From Gemmatimonadales bacterium (GTDB taxonomy: Bacteria; Gemmatimonadota; Gemmatimonadetes; Gemmatimonadales; GWC2-71-9), in the NCBI GenBank assembly GCA_036500345.1, contig DASYCE010000031.1:162728-226727 (forward strand): a stretch of DNA of 64,000 bases, in the 5' to 3' direction. Made by a program: the position numbers and the translations under genes. This document shows positions 52,381 through 60,078 of the stretch, one piece after another. Under the pieces are notes generated by a model, which saw nothing but the letters and a program-made list of their open reading frames with translations, searched no databases and had not been told where the DNA came from. The stretch's first letter is position 1, and the number at the start of each line of letters is the position of its first letter.

Positions 52381-53628
52381 CTAGTAGGCTGGTTCGATTT
52401 CCGTGCCCGGAAAGTAGCTCGCCAGGATGGTTTGGTAGTCTTCCCCCGCGCGCGAACGCCCGATCGCGCCCCACTGGCACATTCCGACGCCGTGCCCATT
52501 CCCCTGCCCGTCGATGTCGACGCGCTCGATCCGCCCGCCGGTGCGGCTGATCCGGATGGTGAATGATGTGCTGCGAAGGATGCCGCCCTCGGGCGGCGAA
52601 AGGACCCGCCGGATCGCCTGCCCGCTCACCGGCGTGGCGCCGTTGCGACCGACGAATTCGACGGTCGCCACGCGTCCGCTGGCGGTGTGCGCCGCAACCC
52701 GGACGTCGGTGATCTCGCCGGCGCGCCCCCCGGGGAGTCCTTCGGCGGTGAGAGTGCGCCGCAGGATGGTCGCGAGCTGGCTGGCGCTCCATCCCGCGGT
52801 CCACTGGAATCGCGGCGAGATCGCACACCATGGTGTGCCGTTCGGATCGACGTCGTCGACCGCGCGAAGATAGGGATGCCGCGCGCCGGCGAACGCTGCC
52901 GAGCCGTCCTCGGTGCGGCCGCCGCAGGTCGACGAGAAGAAGGCGTCGATCGGTTCGTGATTGAAGGTGATGATCTGTCCGCGTGTGGCGACCACCGCGG
53001 CGCTCGCCAGCGAATCCTCCGCCGATGCGCCGGCGTAGACCTGATCGCTGGCATCGGCGTTGAGGTCATACCCGCGATCACGCCAACGAGTCTGGTTGCG
53101 GATCGCATACGTGCGCGAGACCACCGCCTGCGCCTTGAGTGCCTCGAAGTCGGTGTTGGATCGCGTGCCAAGCTCCGCGGCAACGACGCCGCCGAGATAC
53201 GCCTCGAGTGAGACGGTGTTGATCACCGTCACGCCGCTGTCGGATCGGCGCAGCTCGAGGGTACCGCGGTATTCCCGACCGTTGAGCCGCAGCGTCGAGC
53301 CGACGTTGACCGGCTCGATCAGGAGGATCTGCCGGGTGACCGGGCCGCGGGTATCGAGGAGCGACACATCGGCACCGCGCACGACCGCATCGGCGCTGGC
53401 GCCGTCCGCGGTGGTGCGGAGTTCGCCCTCCATCGGATCGCTGATCCGGAGCCCGCCGCCGCCGCCGATCGTGACGCGCCGTGCGTTGAGGATCACGCCG
53501 ATGCGGACCTGCGGATCGGGTGCCACCGCGACGGGGACCGGTGTCGGATTGGGTTCGGGGGGAGCACACGAGCCGGCGAAGAGCAGAATCGCCGCGACAC
53601 CGCTCCAGGCCCGCGGGGCGCCGGTCAC
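52381..53628 (-). CDS. SpoIID/LytB-domain protein
   Basis: 415 residues, GTG start overlapping the YajQ-family stop. A signal peptide with a possible lipobox (AGSC, Cys21) suggests a lipoprotein. The SpoIID domain is clear: LEAYLGGVVAAELG, EALKAQAVVSRTYAIRNQ, FFSSTCGGRTEDG, and GHGVGMCQWGAIGRSRAGE. SpoIID-type proteins cut peptidoglycan glycan strands as lytic transglycosylases. In a non-sporulating bacterium this would be for wall remodelling or division. Confidence 0.92.
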   Translation of the reverse strand: MTGAPRAWSGVAAILLFAGSCAPPEPNPTPVPVAVAPDPQVRIGVILNARRVTIGGGGGLRISDPMEGELRTTADGASADAVVRGADVSLLDTRGPVTRQILLIEPVNVGSTLRLNGREYRGTLELRRSDSGVTVINTVSLEAYLGGVVAAELGTRSNTDFEALKAQAVVSRTYAIRNQTRWRDRGYDLNADASDQVYAGASAEDSLASAAVVATRGQIITFNHEPIDAFFSSTCGGRTEDGSAAFAGARHPYLRAVDDVDPNGTPWCAISPRFQWTAGWSASQLATILRRTLTAEGLPGGRAGEITDVRVAAHTASGRVATVEFVGRNGATPVSGQAIRRVLSPPEGGILRSTSFTIRISRTGGRIERVDIDGQGNGHGVGMCQWGAIGRSRAGEDYQTILASYFPGTEIEPAY

Positions 53629-54128
53629 CCGCGATAGTTGCCGAACTTGAGTTCGACCTCGAAATCCTGGCCGCGGAGGAAGGCGATCACGCCCTGCAGT
53701 TCGTCGCGGGAAGGCGACGTCACCCGCAGCTCGTCTCCCTGGATGCTCGCCTGCACCTTCTTGAATCCACCGTCCTTGATGGCGCGCTGGATCGCCTTCG
53801 CGGCGTCGGCGGGAATCCCCTGCGTCAACGTGAGCGTGCGGCGAACCGAGCCAGCGCTGCCGACAATCGGATCTCCGACCTTGAGGTTCTTGACCGGAAC
53901 GCCACGCTTGATCAGGCGGCCCTGCACCACGTCGAGCAGTGCATCCATCCGGAATTCGTCATCGGCGTGCAGCGCAATGGTGGCATCGGCGCGCGTGAAC
54001 TCGATGGTGCAGTGCGTTCCCTTGAAATCGTAGCGCCCGGCGATCTCCTTGACCGCCTGGTTCACCGCGTTGTCGACTTCCTGCAGGTCGGCACCGGTCG
54101 AGATATCAAATGAGGGATTGGCAGCCAT
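53625..54128 (-). CDS. YajQ-family nucleotide-binding protein
   Basis: 167 residues. PSFDISTGADLQEVDNAVNQ starts the family; GRYDFKGTHCTIEF, then two similar ferredoxin-like halves with KKVQASIQGDELRVTSPSRDELQGV. Some members bind cyclic di-GMP and influence transcription. GTG of the SpoIID gene overlaps its stop. The sigma factor lies six bases upstream. Confidence 0.94.
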   Translation of the reverse strand: MAANPSFDISTGADLQEVDNAVNQAVKEIAGRYDFKGTHCTIEFTRADATIALHADDEFRMDALLDVVQGRLIKRGVPVKNLKVGDPIVGSAGSVRRTLTLTQGIPADAAKAIQRAIKDGGFKKVQASIQGDELRVTSPSRDELQGVIAFLRGQDFEVELKFGNYRG

Positions 54129-54134
54129 GCGGAG

Positions 54135-55004
54135 TCATCCGAGGAAGGAGTCGAGTGCTCTCGCCTGGCTCGCGAGACGGAGCCGGAGGAGCGCCTTGTC
54201 CTTGATCTGGCGAACCCGTTCGCGGGTGATTCCCATCATCACACCGATCTCCTCCAGGGTCATCGCTTCGCCGGCGTCGAGCCCGAAGTAGAGTCTCACC
54301 ACCCGCGCCTCGCGCTCTCGCAGCGACCCCAGCACTTCGTCGAGGCATTCGGTGAGGGCGTGTTCCATCGCGTCGGCATCGGCGCCGCGTTCCTGGGCGT
54401 CGGGGAGGTAGTCGAGGAGTCGCGATTCGTCGCCGGGAACCGCCGGCGCGTCGAGGGAGAGATGCTCGCGCGACATCGCGAGGGCGCGCTCCACCTCACC
54501 CACCTCGAGGCCGGTCCCGGCGGCGATCTCGTCGGCGGTCGGCTCGCGGCCGAGTTCCTGCTGCAGCTGTGCCGTGTGGCGGCCGATGCGGTGCAGTGCT
54601 CCGGCCTGGTTGAGCGGGAGGCGCATGATTCGTCCCTGATCGGCAAGTGCCTGCAGAATCGATTGGCGGATCCACCACACGGCGTAGGAGATGAACTTGA
54701 TGCCGCGCGTTTCGTCGAAACGTTGCGCGGCCCGGAGCAACCCCAGATTTCCCTCGTTGATCAGGTCGGCGAGGGAGACGCCGCGATTCTGGTAGCGCTT
54801 GGCGACCGACACGACGAAGCGGAGATTGGCGCGAATCAGTCCGTCGAGCGCCTCAACATCACCACGCCGAATCCGCGCCGCGAGTTCCTGCTCTTCGGCG
54901 CGGGTCAGCAACGGATAGCGGGCGATGTCGTGGAGATAGAGGTCGAGCGAACCCTCGTCAGGGCCGCCGGTGTGTCTGCTGCCACCAGTGCGCAGTGGTT
55001 GCAT
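54135..55004 (-). CDS. primary-type sigma-70 factor without region 1.1
   Basis: 289 residues from ATG 55004 (no clear ribosome-binding site). Region 1.2 (LDLYLHDIARYPLLTRAEEQELA), region 2 (NLRFVVSVAKRYQNRGVSLADLINEGNLGLLRA, YAVWWIRQSILQAL), region 3 and region 4 (TLEEIGVMMGITRERVRQIKDKA) are all present; region 1.1 is absent. It ends LDSFLG. Size and ends match the main sigma of Bacteroidota and relatives. It may be the housekeeping sigma here, consistent with the TATCTTTG promoters, but a second rpoD elsewhere cannot be excluded. Confidence 0.93.
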   Translation of the reverse strand: MQPLRTGGSRHTGGPDEGSLDLYLHDIARYPLLTRAEEQELAARIRRGDVEALDGLIRANLRFVVSVAKRYQNRGVSLADLINEGNLGLLRAAQRFDETRGIKFISYAVWWIRQSILQALADQGRIMRLPLNQAGALHRIGRHTAQLQQELGREPTADEIAAGTGLEVGEVERALAMSREHLSLDAPAVPGDESRLLDYLPDAQERGADADAMEHALTECLDEVLGSLREREARVVRLYFGLDAGEAMTLEEIGVMMGITRERVRQIKDKALLRLRLASQARALDSFLG

Positions 55005-55054
55005 GACTGAAAGCTGGACGGACGCGTACCGAACAGCAAGAGCAGCCCGCGAAT

Positions 55055-56545
55055 TCACACCTCATACGTATCGATCTGCGCACGCTGCAGCGAGCCGGAA
55101 TAGTCGACATAGCAGACCTTCGTCTCGGAATAGAAATCGAAGACTTCCCAGCCACCTTCACGGTGACCATTCCCGGTCTGCTTCACGCCACCGAACGGCA
55201 GATGAGCCTCTGCGCCGATCGTCGGCGCGTTGACGTAGGTAATGCCGTTCTCCAGATCTTCCATCGCGCGGAAGGCGAGATGGACATTCGCGGTATAGAT
55301 CGAGCTCGAGAGGCCGTAGCGCACCTCGTTGTTCACCTTGGCGGCCTGGTCGTACGAGCCAACGCGAATCACGCTCAGCACCGGTCCGAAGATCTCTTCG
55401 GTGGCGAGCCGCGTTCCCGGCTTCACTCCGGCGATGACCGTGGGCCGGTAGAAGAAGCCCTTCGACGTCCTGGCCCCGCGCGGCCGCGCCCCGCCGCACA
55501 CCACCTCAGCCTCGCCGATCACTTCCGGTGCGAGGTAGCTCTCCACCTTGTCGCGCGACGCGGCGTGGATCAATGGTCCCACCTGCGTGCGCTTCTCGCG
55601 GCCGTCGCCGAGGACGAGATCGTTCGCCGCGTCGGTAAGGCGGGCGAGGAATCGATCGTGGACCTTGCGGTGAATGATCAGCCGCGATGTCGCGGTGCAC
55701 CGCTGGCCGGTGGTCCCGAATGCGCCCCAGAGGACGCCATCGAGCGCCAGGTCGAGATCGGCGTCGTCCATCACGATCATCGCGTTCTTGCCGCCCATTT
55801 CGAGCGACAGCCGCTTGTGCATCCGCCCGCAGACGGCGCCGATCGCCGAGCCGGTTGCGGTCGATCCGGTAAAGGAGATCACCGGCACGCCAGAATGTTC
55901 GACCAGCGCTCGCCCTGCCGCCTCGCCGCCGTGGACGAGCTGGATCACCTGCTCGGGAATCCCCGCTTCGAGGAGAATCTCGACGAGCAGCGTCGCCGTG
56001 TGGGGAACGTCTTCCGACGGCTTGAGAATCACGCTGTTGCCGGCGAGGAGTGCGGGGAACGCTTTCCAGGTCGGGATCGCCATCGGAAAGTTGAACGGCG
56101 TGATCAGGCCGCAGACGCCGATCGGACGTCGGACCGTCATCGCCCACTTCCGGCGCAGCTCGGATGGCACCGTCCGCCCAAAGAGCCGCCGCCCTTCCGT
56201 GGCCGCGTAGTACGCCGTGTCGATTCCCTCCTGCACATCGCCACGCGTCTCGGCGAGGACCTTCCCCATCTCGCGCGTCATTGCGTTGGCGATCTCTTCC
56301 TTGCGGGCAACCATCAGGTCGCCGACGCGCCGCAGCACGTCGCCGCGGAGCGGCGCCGGCGTTCGCGACCACCGTTCGAATCCGCTCTGCGCCGACCGCA
56401 CCGCCGCCGCGACATCGACGGCGCCGGAGTCGGGAAAGCGTCCGATCAGGTCATCGGTGTTGGCGGGATTCCGATTGTGGAAATACCGGCCGGTGCTGGG
56501 AGCGGCCCACCGCCCCGCAATGAAATTCTTGTAGGTCTTCGCCAT
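55055..56545 (-). CDS. NAD(P)-dependent aldehyde dehydrogenase
   Basis: 496 residues from ATG 56545. The fold motifs are PFNFPMAIPTWKAFPALLAGNS, SFTGSTATGSAIGA, LEMGGKNAMIVMDDADLDLA (catalytic Glu), FGTTGQRCTATSRLIIH (catalytic Cys), and EEIFGPVLSVIR near the end. It resembles the alpha-ketoglutaric or betaine/succinate semialdehyde group; substrate not assignable. The start has no strong ribosome-binding site. Confidence 0.95.
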   Translation of the reverse strand: MAKTYKNFIAGRWAAPSTGRYFHNRNPANTDDLIGRFPDSGAVDVAAAVRSAQSGFERWSRTPAPLRGDVLRRVGDLMVARKEEIANAMTREMGKVLAETRGDVQEGIDTAYYAATEGRRLFGRTVPSELRRKWAMTVRRPIGVCGLITPFNFPMAIPTWKAFPALLAGNSVILKPSEDVPHTATLLVEILLEAGIPEQVIQLVHGGEAAGRALVEHSGVPVISFTGSTATGSAIGAVCGRMHKRLSLEMGGKNAMIVMDDADLDLALDGVLWGAFGTTGQRCTATSRLIIHRKVHDRFLARLTDAANDLVLGDGREKRTQVGPLIHAASRDKVESYLAPEVIGEAEVVCGGARPRGARTSKGFFYRPTVIAGVKPGTRLATEEIFGPVLSVIRVGSYDQAAKVNNEVRYGLSSSIYTANVHLAFRAMEDLENGITYVNAPTIGAEAHLPFGGVKQTGNGHREGGWEVFDFYSETKVCYVDYSGSLQRAQIDTYEV

Positions 56546-56560
56546 GTCGGTCAACCAGGT

Positions 56561-57022
56561 TCAGGGACAGATCCAGGTACGGTGCACTGCTGCAAATCCG
56601 GAACGCTCGAGTATCTCCAAGGCCATGAGGCCGAGGCCGGCGAGGAAAATCAGCACGCCGACGGAATGTGCAACGCCGCGCCGGTGCGTCCACGAGCCGC
56701 GCATCGTCCAGATCCCGGCGGCGGCAACGGCACCGGCTCCAAGCAGATAGAGGCCGAGGAGCGGCCCGCAACTCCGCGAATACGGCCAGAATGGAAGCGC
56801 CACTGCGCCGGCAACACCAAGGAGTGCGCGAAGCCAGACGCCGACCGTGTGGCGGCGACGTGTCACGACCACCGGCGCTCCGGGCGGAAGCGCCGCCGTA
56901 GCCGCCGGACCGGGTGCATCACGCCGGACCACGGGCGCCGGACCTGGCGCCGCCTGCTTGTCGGCCGCCATCAGGCGATCGATTTCGGCCATCTCCTTGT
57001 CCCAGTCGCGTGGCCCGGTCAT
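56561..57022 (-). CDS. hypothetical three-helix membrane protein
   Basis: 153 residues. The N-terminal 50 are charged and Pro/Ala-rich (MTGPRDWDKEMAEIDRLM), likely cytoplasmic; two or three helices follow (VWLRALLGVAGAVALPFW, LLGLYLLGAGAVAAAGIW, VLIFLAGLGLMALEIL). Not recognised. Coupled to the NtrC-type regulator by ATGA. Confidence 0.6.
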   Translation of the reverse strand: MTGPRDWDKEMAEIDRLMAADKQAAPGPAPVVRRDAPGPAATAALPPGAPVVVTRRRHTVGVWLRALLGVAGAVALPFWPYSRSCGPLLGLYLLGAGAVAAAGIWTMRGSWTHRRGVAHSVGVLIFLAGLGLMALEILERSGFAAVHRTWICP

Positions 57023-58407
57023 CCAGGGTTCTCCCTCTCGATTTCGTATCGTTCGAGCAGGGCGTAGAGATTCGATCGGGGGACGCCGAGCGCTTTCGCG
57101 GTTTCGGTGATGTTCCAGCGGTGTTCGACGAGGCGCGCGATCAGGAACGCCCGTTCTCCGGCGCCACGAAAATCATCCAGCGTCCGCTCGGAGCTCGCCG
57201 TGGCCTGTTTTGCCTCGACCATCGCCGCCGATTCCGGCGGCAGCGCGTGGCCCACGTCGACATCGGTGACCTCGGGGCTGCTGCTGAGGATCAGGATTCG
57301 CTCGACCGCGTTGCGCAACTCGCGAACATTCCCCGGCCACGACCGTCGCTGCAGCCGGCGGATCGCCGCCGACGAAAAACGCTTCGTCACCATCCCGGGC
57401 CCCAGGGAGAGCGCACTGACAAAGTGCGCCACGAGCGCCGGAATGTCGTCGATCCGATCTCGCAGCGGCGGGACGCGGATCGGCATCACGTTGAGGCGGA
57501 AGAAAAGATCCTCGCGAAAGCGCCCCTCCGCGATCTCCTGGGCGAGGTCGCGATTGGTCGCCGAGATCACTCGAACGTCCACGTTGATCGGCTTGGTGCC
57601 GCCGACGCGAACGACCACGCCCTCCTGAAGCACCCGGAGGATCTTCGCCTGCGCGTTGAGCGCCAGGTCACCGATTTCATCGAGAAAGAGCGTCCCGCCG
57701 TCGGCGACTTCGAACTTCCCTGCCTGATCAGTGGCAGCACCGGTGAACGATCCTCGCATGTGCCCGAAGAGTTCGCTTTCGACCAGTTCGGAGGGAATCG
57801 CGGCGCAATTCACGTCGACGAACGGGTCGCGCCGCCGGTCCGATCCGTCATGAATCGCCCGCGCCACGAGTTCCTTGCCGCTGCCGTTCTCTCCGCTGAT
57901 CAGGACGCGAGCATTGGTCGGTGCCACCCGCGCCACCAGTTCGCGAATGTCCTCGAGCGCCTTGCTCTTCCCGACCATCGCGTAGCGCGATTCGTTGGCG
58001 CGCTGGAGTCCCTCACGGAGCCGCGCATTTTCTCCCACCAGCCGCCGGTGATCGAGTGCGTGCTGTACCGTCACGAGCAACCGGTCGGAATCGAGCGGCT
58101 TCTCGAGGAAGTCGAAGGCGCCCTGCTTGACGGCCTGGACCGCGGTGGAAATCGACCCGTGTCCCGAGATCATCACCACGCGGACGTTGGGATCCTCGGC
58201 GCGAAGTTGCTGGAGCGTGTCGATGCCGTCGATCCCCTGCATCTTGACGTCGAGAATGATCAGATGGAATGGCTGAGCACGGTGCGCGGCGATCGCCTCG
58301 CCCCCGGAACCTGCGGTGATGACCTCGTACCCCTCGTATCCGAGCACCTGTGCCAGGACATCGCGAATCGACCGCTCGTCGTCGACGACGAGGATGCGCC
58401 CTTTCAC
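57019..58407 (-). CDS. sigma-54-dependent NtrC-family response regulator
   Basis: 462 residues. Receiver domain with Asp53 as phosphorylation site (IILDVKMQG). AAA+ domain: Walker A GENGSGKE (172-179), sigma-54 contact loop G-S-F-T-G-A (219-224; most relatives have GAFTGA), Walker B LFLDEIGD. The C-terminal Fis-type helix-turn-helix is ITETAKALGVPRSNLYALLER. GTG start overlaps the upstream stop. No histidine kinase gene is adjacent, so it is an orphan in this window. Its DNA targets are unknown. Confidence 0.95.
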   Translation of the reverse strand: MKGRILVVDDERSIRDVLAQVLGYEGYEVITAGSGGEAIAAHRAQPFHLIILDVKMQGIDGIDTLQQLRAEDPNVRVVMISGHGSISTAVQAVKQGAFDFLEKPLDSDRLLVTVQHALDHRRLVGENARLREGLQRANESRYAMVGKSKALEDIRELVARVAPTNARVLISGENGSGKELVARAIHDGSDRRRDPFVDVNCAAIPSELVESELFGHMRGSFTGAATDQAGKFEVADGGTLFLDEIGDLALNAQAKILRVLQEGVVVRVGGTKPINVDVRVISATNRDLAQEIAEGRFREDLFFRLNVMPIRVPPLRDRIDDIPALVAHFVSALSLGPGMVTKRFSSAAIRRLQRRSWPGNVRELRNAVERILILSSSPEVTDVDVGHALPPESAAMVEAKQATASSERTLDDFRGAGERAFLIARLVEHRWNITETAKALGVPRSNLYALLERYEIERENPG

Positions 58408-59036
58408 TGGTTTCCTCCCGCCCGATAGACGGTGACTCCATCGTGCCGCACCCGGAATCCTCCGACTGACGCCGGCAGCGGAATGTCGATCCGTTCCCCA
58501 CCCGCGCGACCCGTCACGCCGGCAATGACCCTGGCCGCCATATCGACCGGCACCGGGACACCATTCGCCGACAGGCGATCGACCGTGAACTCACCGAGCC
58601 CGGCGCGCACCGGTGTCATCGCCCCGTGCACGACGACACTGGCGTAGCGACCGCCGCGCAGCGTCAGGAGCTTGCGCCACGGGTCGGGGATCGTCGCGGT
58701 ATCAACCACGGTGCGCACCCGCACGTCTCCATCGCCCAGTTCCACGGTCAGCGAATCCCGCGATAGGCCCGGGAGAATGTGGACACCGTCAACGAGGAGT
58801 GAGGCGAGTTCCGACGCCGACAGCGTGGTCGAATCGCGCTCCGCCGCCCCCATCCGCTGGAGCTTCGTCGTCGCGTTCGTGAGCGCCGCCGAGGTGGGGT
58901 GACCGGTCTCCACCGCTGCACTGCGCGGGTGCAGTCGCTCGTTGACCACCCGGCGGAGGTCGTTCCGGAACAGCCACGCCGCCAGCGCCACGACGGCGAT
59001 GAAGGCGAGCACCAGAAGACGGCCGAGGCAGCGCAT
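58404..59036 (-). CDS. membrane-anchored hypothetical protein
   Basis: 210 residues. One N-terminal membrane helix (LLVLAFIAVVALAAWLF), then a domain with a run of beta strands (LTVELGDGDVRVRTVVD, YASVVVHGAMTPVRAG, GEFTVDRLSANGVPV) like a lipid-binding barrel half. Looks distantly like LmeA/DUF2993 proteins, but I do not assign it. Coupled to the response regulator by GTGA, which hints at shared control. Confidence 0.55.
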   Translation of the reverse strand: MRCLGRLLVLAFIAVVALAAWLFRNDLRRVVNERLHPRSAAVETGHPTSAALTNATTKLQRMGAAERDSTTLSASELASLLVDGVHILPGLSRDSLTVELGDGDVRVRTVVDTATIPDPWRKLLTLRGGRYASVVVHGAMTPVRAGLGEFTVDRLSANGVPVPVDMAARVIAGVTGRAGGERIDIPLPASVGGFRVRHDGVTVYRAGGNQ

Positions 59037-59106
59037 GGTTCAAACGTAACCGGGGGTGGACGCCGCTTGGCTTCATTCCACTCGACCGGCAGGTTACCCT
59101 CCACCC

Positions 59107-59541
59107 ATGGCCGAGCACGACGCGATCGAGGTCAACGCTGCCGTGACGATCCCTCGCGAGGAACTGCTGCTTCGCGCGTCACGCAGCGGCGGCCCCGGTG
59201 GCCAGCACGTCAACACCTCGTCCAGTCGGATCGAACTCGTCTGGGACGTCGCGGGATCTCCGTCGATCGATGAGACGCAACGTCGTCGGCTTCTCACCAG
59301 ACTGGCGTCACGGCTCGACTCGCACGCTCGTCTCCGCCTCGTCGCCCAGGACGAGCGAAGCCAACTGCGCAATCGTGAAGCGGTGATCGAGCGGTTCCGG
59401 GAGATCGTCGCCGCGGCTCTCGTCGTTCCGCGGACCCGCCAGCGGACCCGCGTCCCATCGCAATCGAAACGTGCGCGCCTCGATACGAAGCGAAAGCGTG
59501 GCGAACTCAAGCGAGAGCGCCAGCGCCCCAAGGAGGAGTGA
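59107..59541 (+). CDS. arfB: alternative ribosome-rescue peptidyl-tRNA hydrolase ArfB
   Basis: 144 residues. SRSGGPGGQHVNTSSSRIEL holds the GGQ motif of the release-factor family; there is no stop-codon recognition domain. The basic C-terminal tail (SKRARLDTKRKRGELKRERQ) is the part that enters the empty mRNA channel of stalled ribosomes. It releases nascent chains from non-stop complexes. Its TGA overlaps the GTG at 59538 of the following gene's frame. Confidence 0.95.
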   Translation: MAEHDAIEVNAAVTIPREELLLRASRSGGPGGQHVNTSSSRIELVWDVAGSPSIDETQRRRLLTRLASRLDSHARLRLVAQDERSQLRNREAVIERFREIVAAALVVPRTRQRTRVPSQSKRARLDTKRKRGELKRERQRPKEE

Positions 59542-59969
59542 TGCGCCGCCTGCTGCTGCAGTCAATCGTCGCTGCTGTCGCGATCGTCGCGCTGCCCGCG
59601 GTCGCGCGCGCGCAGGGAGTCGAGCAGGAGATGATGAACGGCCGATGGCAAGGGTGGATCCAGGAAGCCGACCAGGACAGCATCCGCGTGTCGTTCGCAG
59701 TGCAGCACGTCGACAAGCACATCCTCATCACGATGAGCGGCCGGAGCGGCATCTCCTATGACATGTCGGGCGCCAAGGTCAAGGCCGACGTGCTGACGTT
59801 CGACTGGGCAATGGGACTCAACTCGTTTCTCTTCTGCCGCCTCACCCGTCGTGACGGCAAGACCTTCGAAGGGACGTGCAACGATCGCTCCCCGGGCGAG
59901 ACCGGGAAACCGGTCCGCGTCTGGATGATCATGACCCCTCCCGATACGACGTCGCGCCCGCACGGCTGA
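59541..59969 (+). CDS. small secreted hypothetical protein
   Basis: 142 residues from ATG 59541 with AGGAGG just upstream (GTG 59538 is an alternative). Signal peptide RLLLQSIVAAVAIVALPAVARAQ. The mature part is beta-rich (GRWQGWIQEADQDSIRVSFAVQ, ILITMSGRSGISYDM) with two Cys that could pair (FCRLTRRDGKTFEGTC). It resembles a lipocalin-like or META-like small barrel. Not recognised. A strong hairpin follows. Confidence 0.65.
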   Translation: MRRLLLQSIVAAVAIVALPAVARAQGVEQEMMNGRWQGWIQEADQDSIRVSFAVQHVDKHILITMSGRSGISYDMSGAKVKADVLTFDWAMGLNSFLFCRLTRRDGKTFEGTCNDRSPGETGKPVRVWMIMTPPDTTSRPHG

Positions 59970-60000
59970 TTCGCCCGGCAGATTCTCTCGGAGTCAATGC

Positions 60001-60032
60001 AACGCGGGCCGCCATCATCGGCGGCCCGCGTT
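60001..60032. terminator. bidirectional terminator hairpin
   Basis: AACGCGGGCCGCC (60001-60013), a six-base loop, then GGCGGCCCGCGTT (60020-60032): a perfect 13-base stem between two convergent genes. It is followed by TG and only short T-runs, so it may act as a Rho-aided or bidirectional terminator for the small secreted gene (+) and the M14 gene (-). Confidence 0.65.
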
Positions 60033-60078
60033 GTTCAGTAGCGACACGACGTCAGTGGCAACAGCGGGCCTGCTCGCG

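Noticed and set aside
59041-59048. TACGTTTG on the minus strand before the gene at 58404-59036
   Set aside because: It fits TAnnTTTG, but the ATG lies only four bases away, so the transcription start would fall inside the coding region; no -33 element is present.
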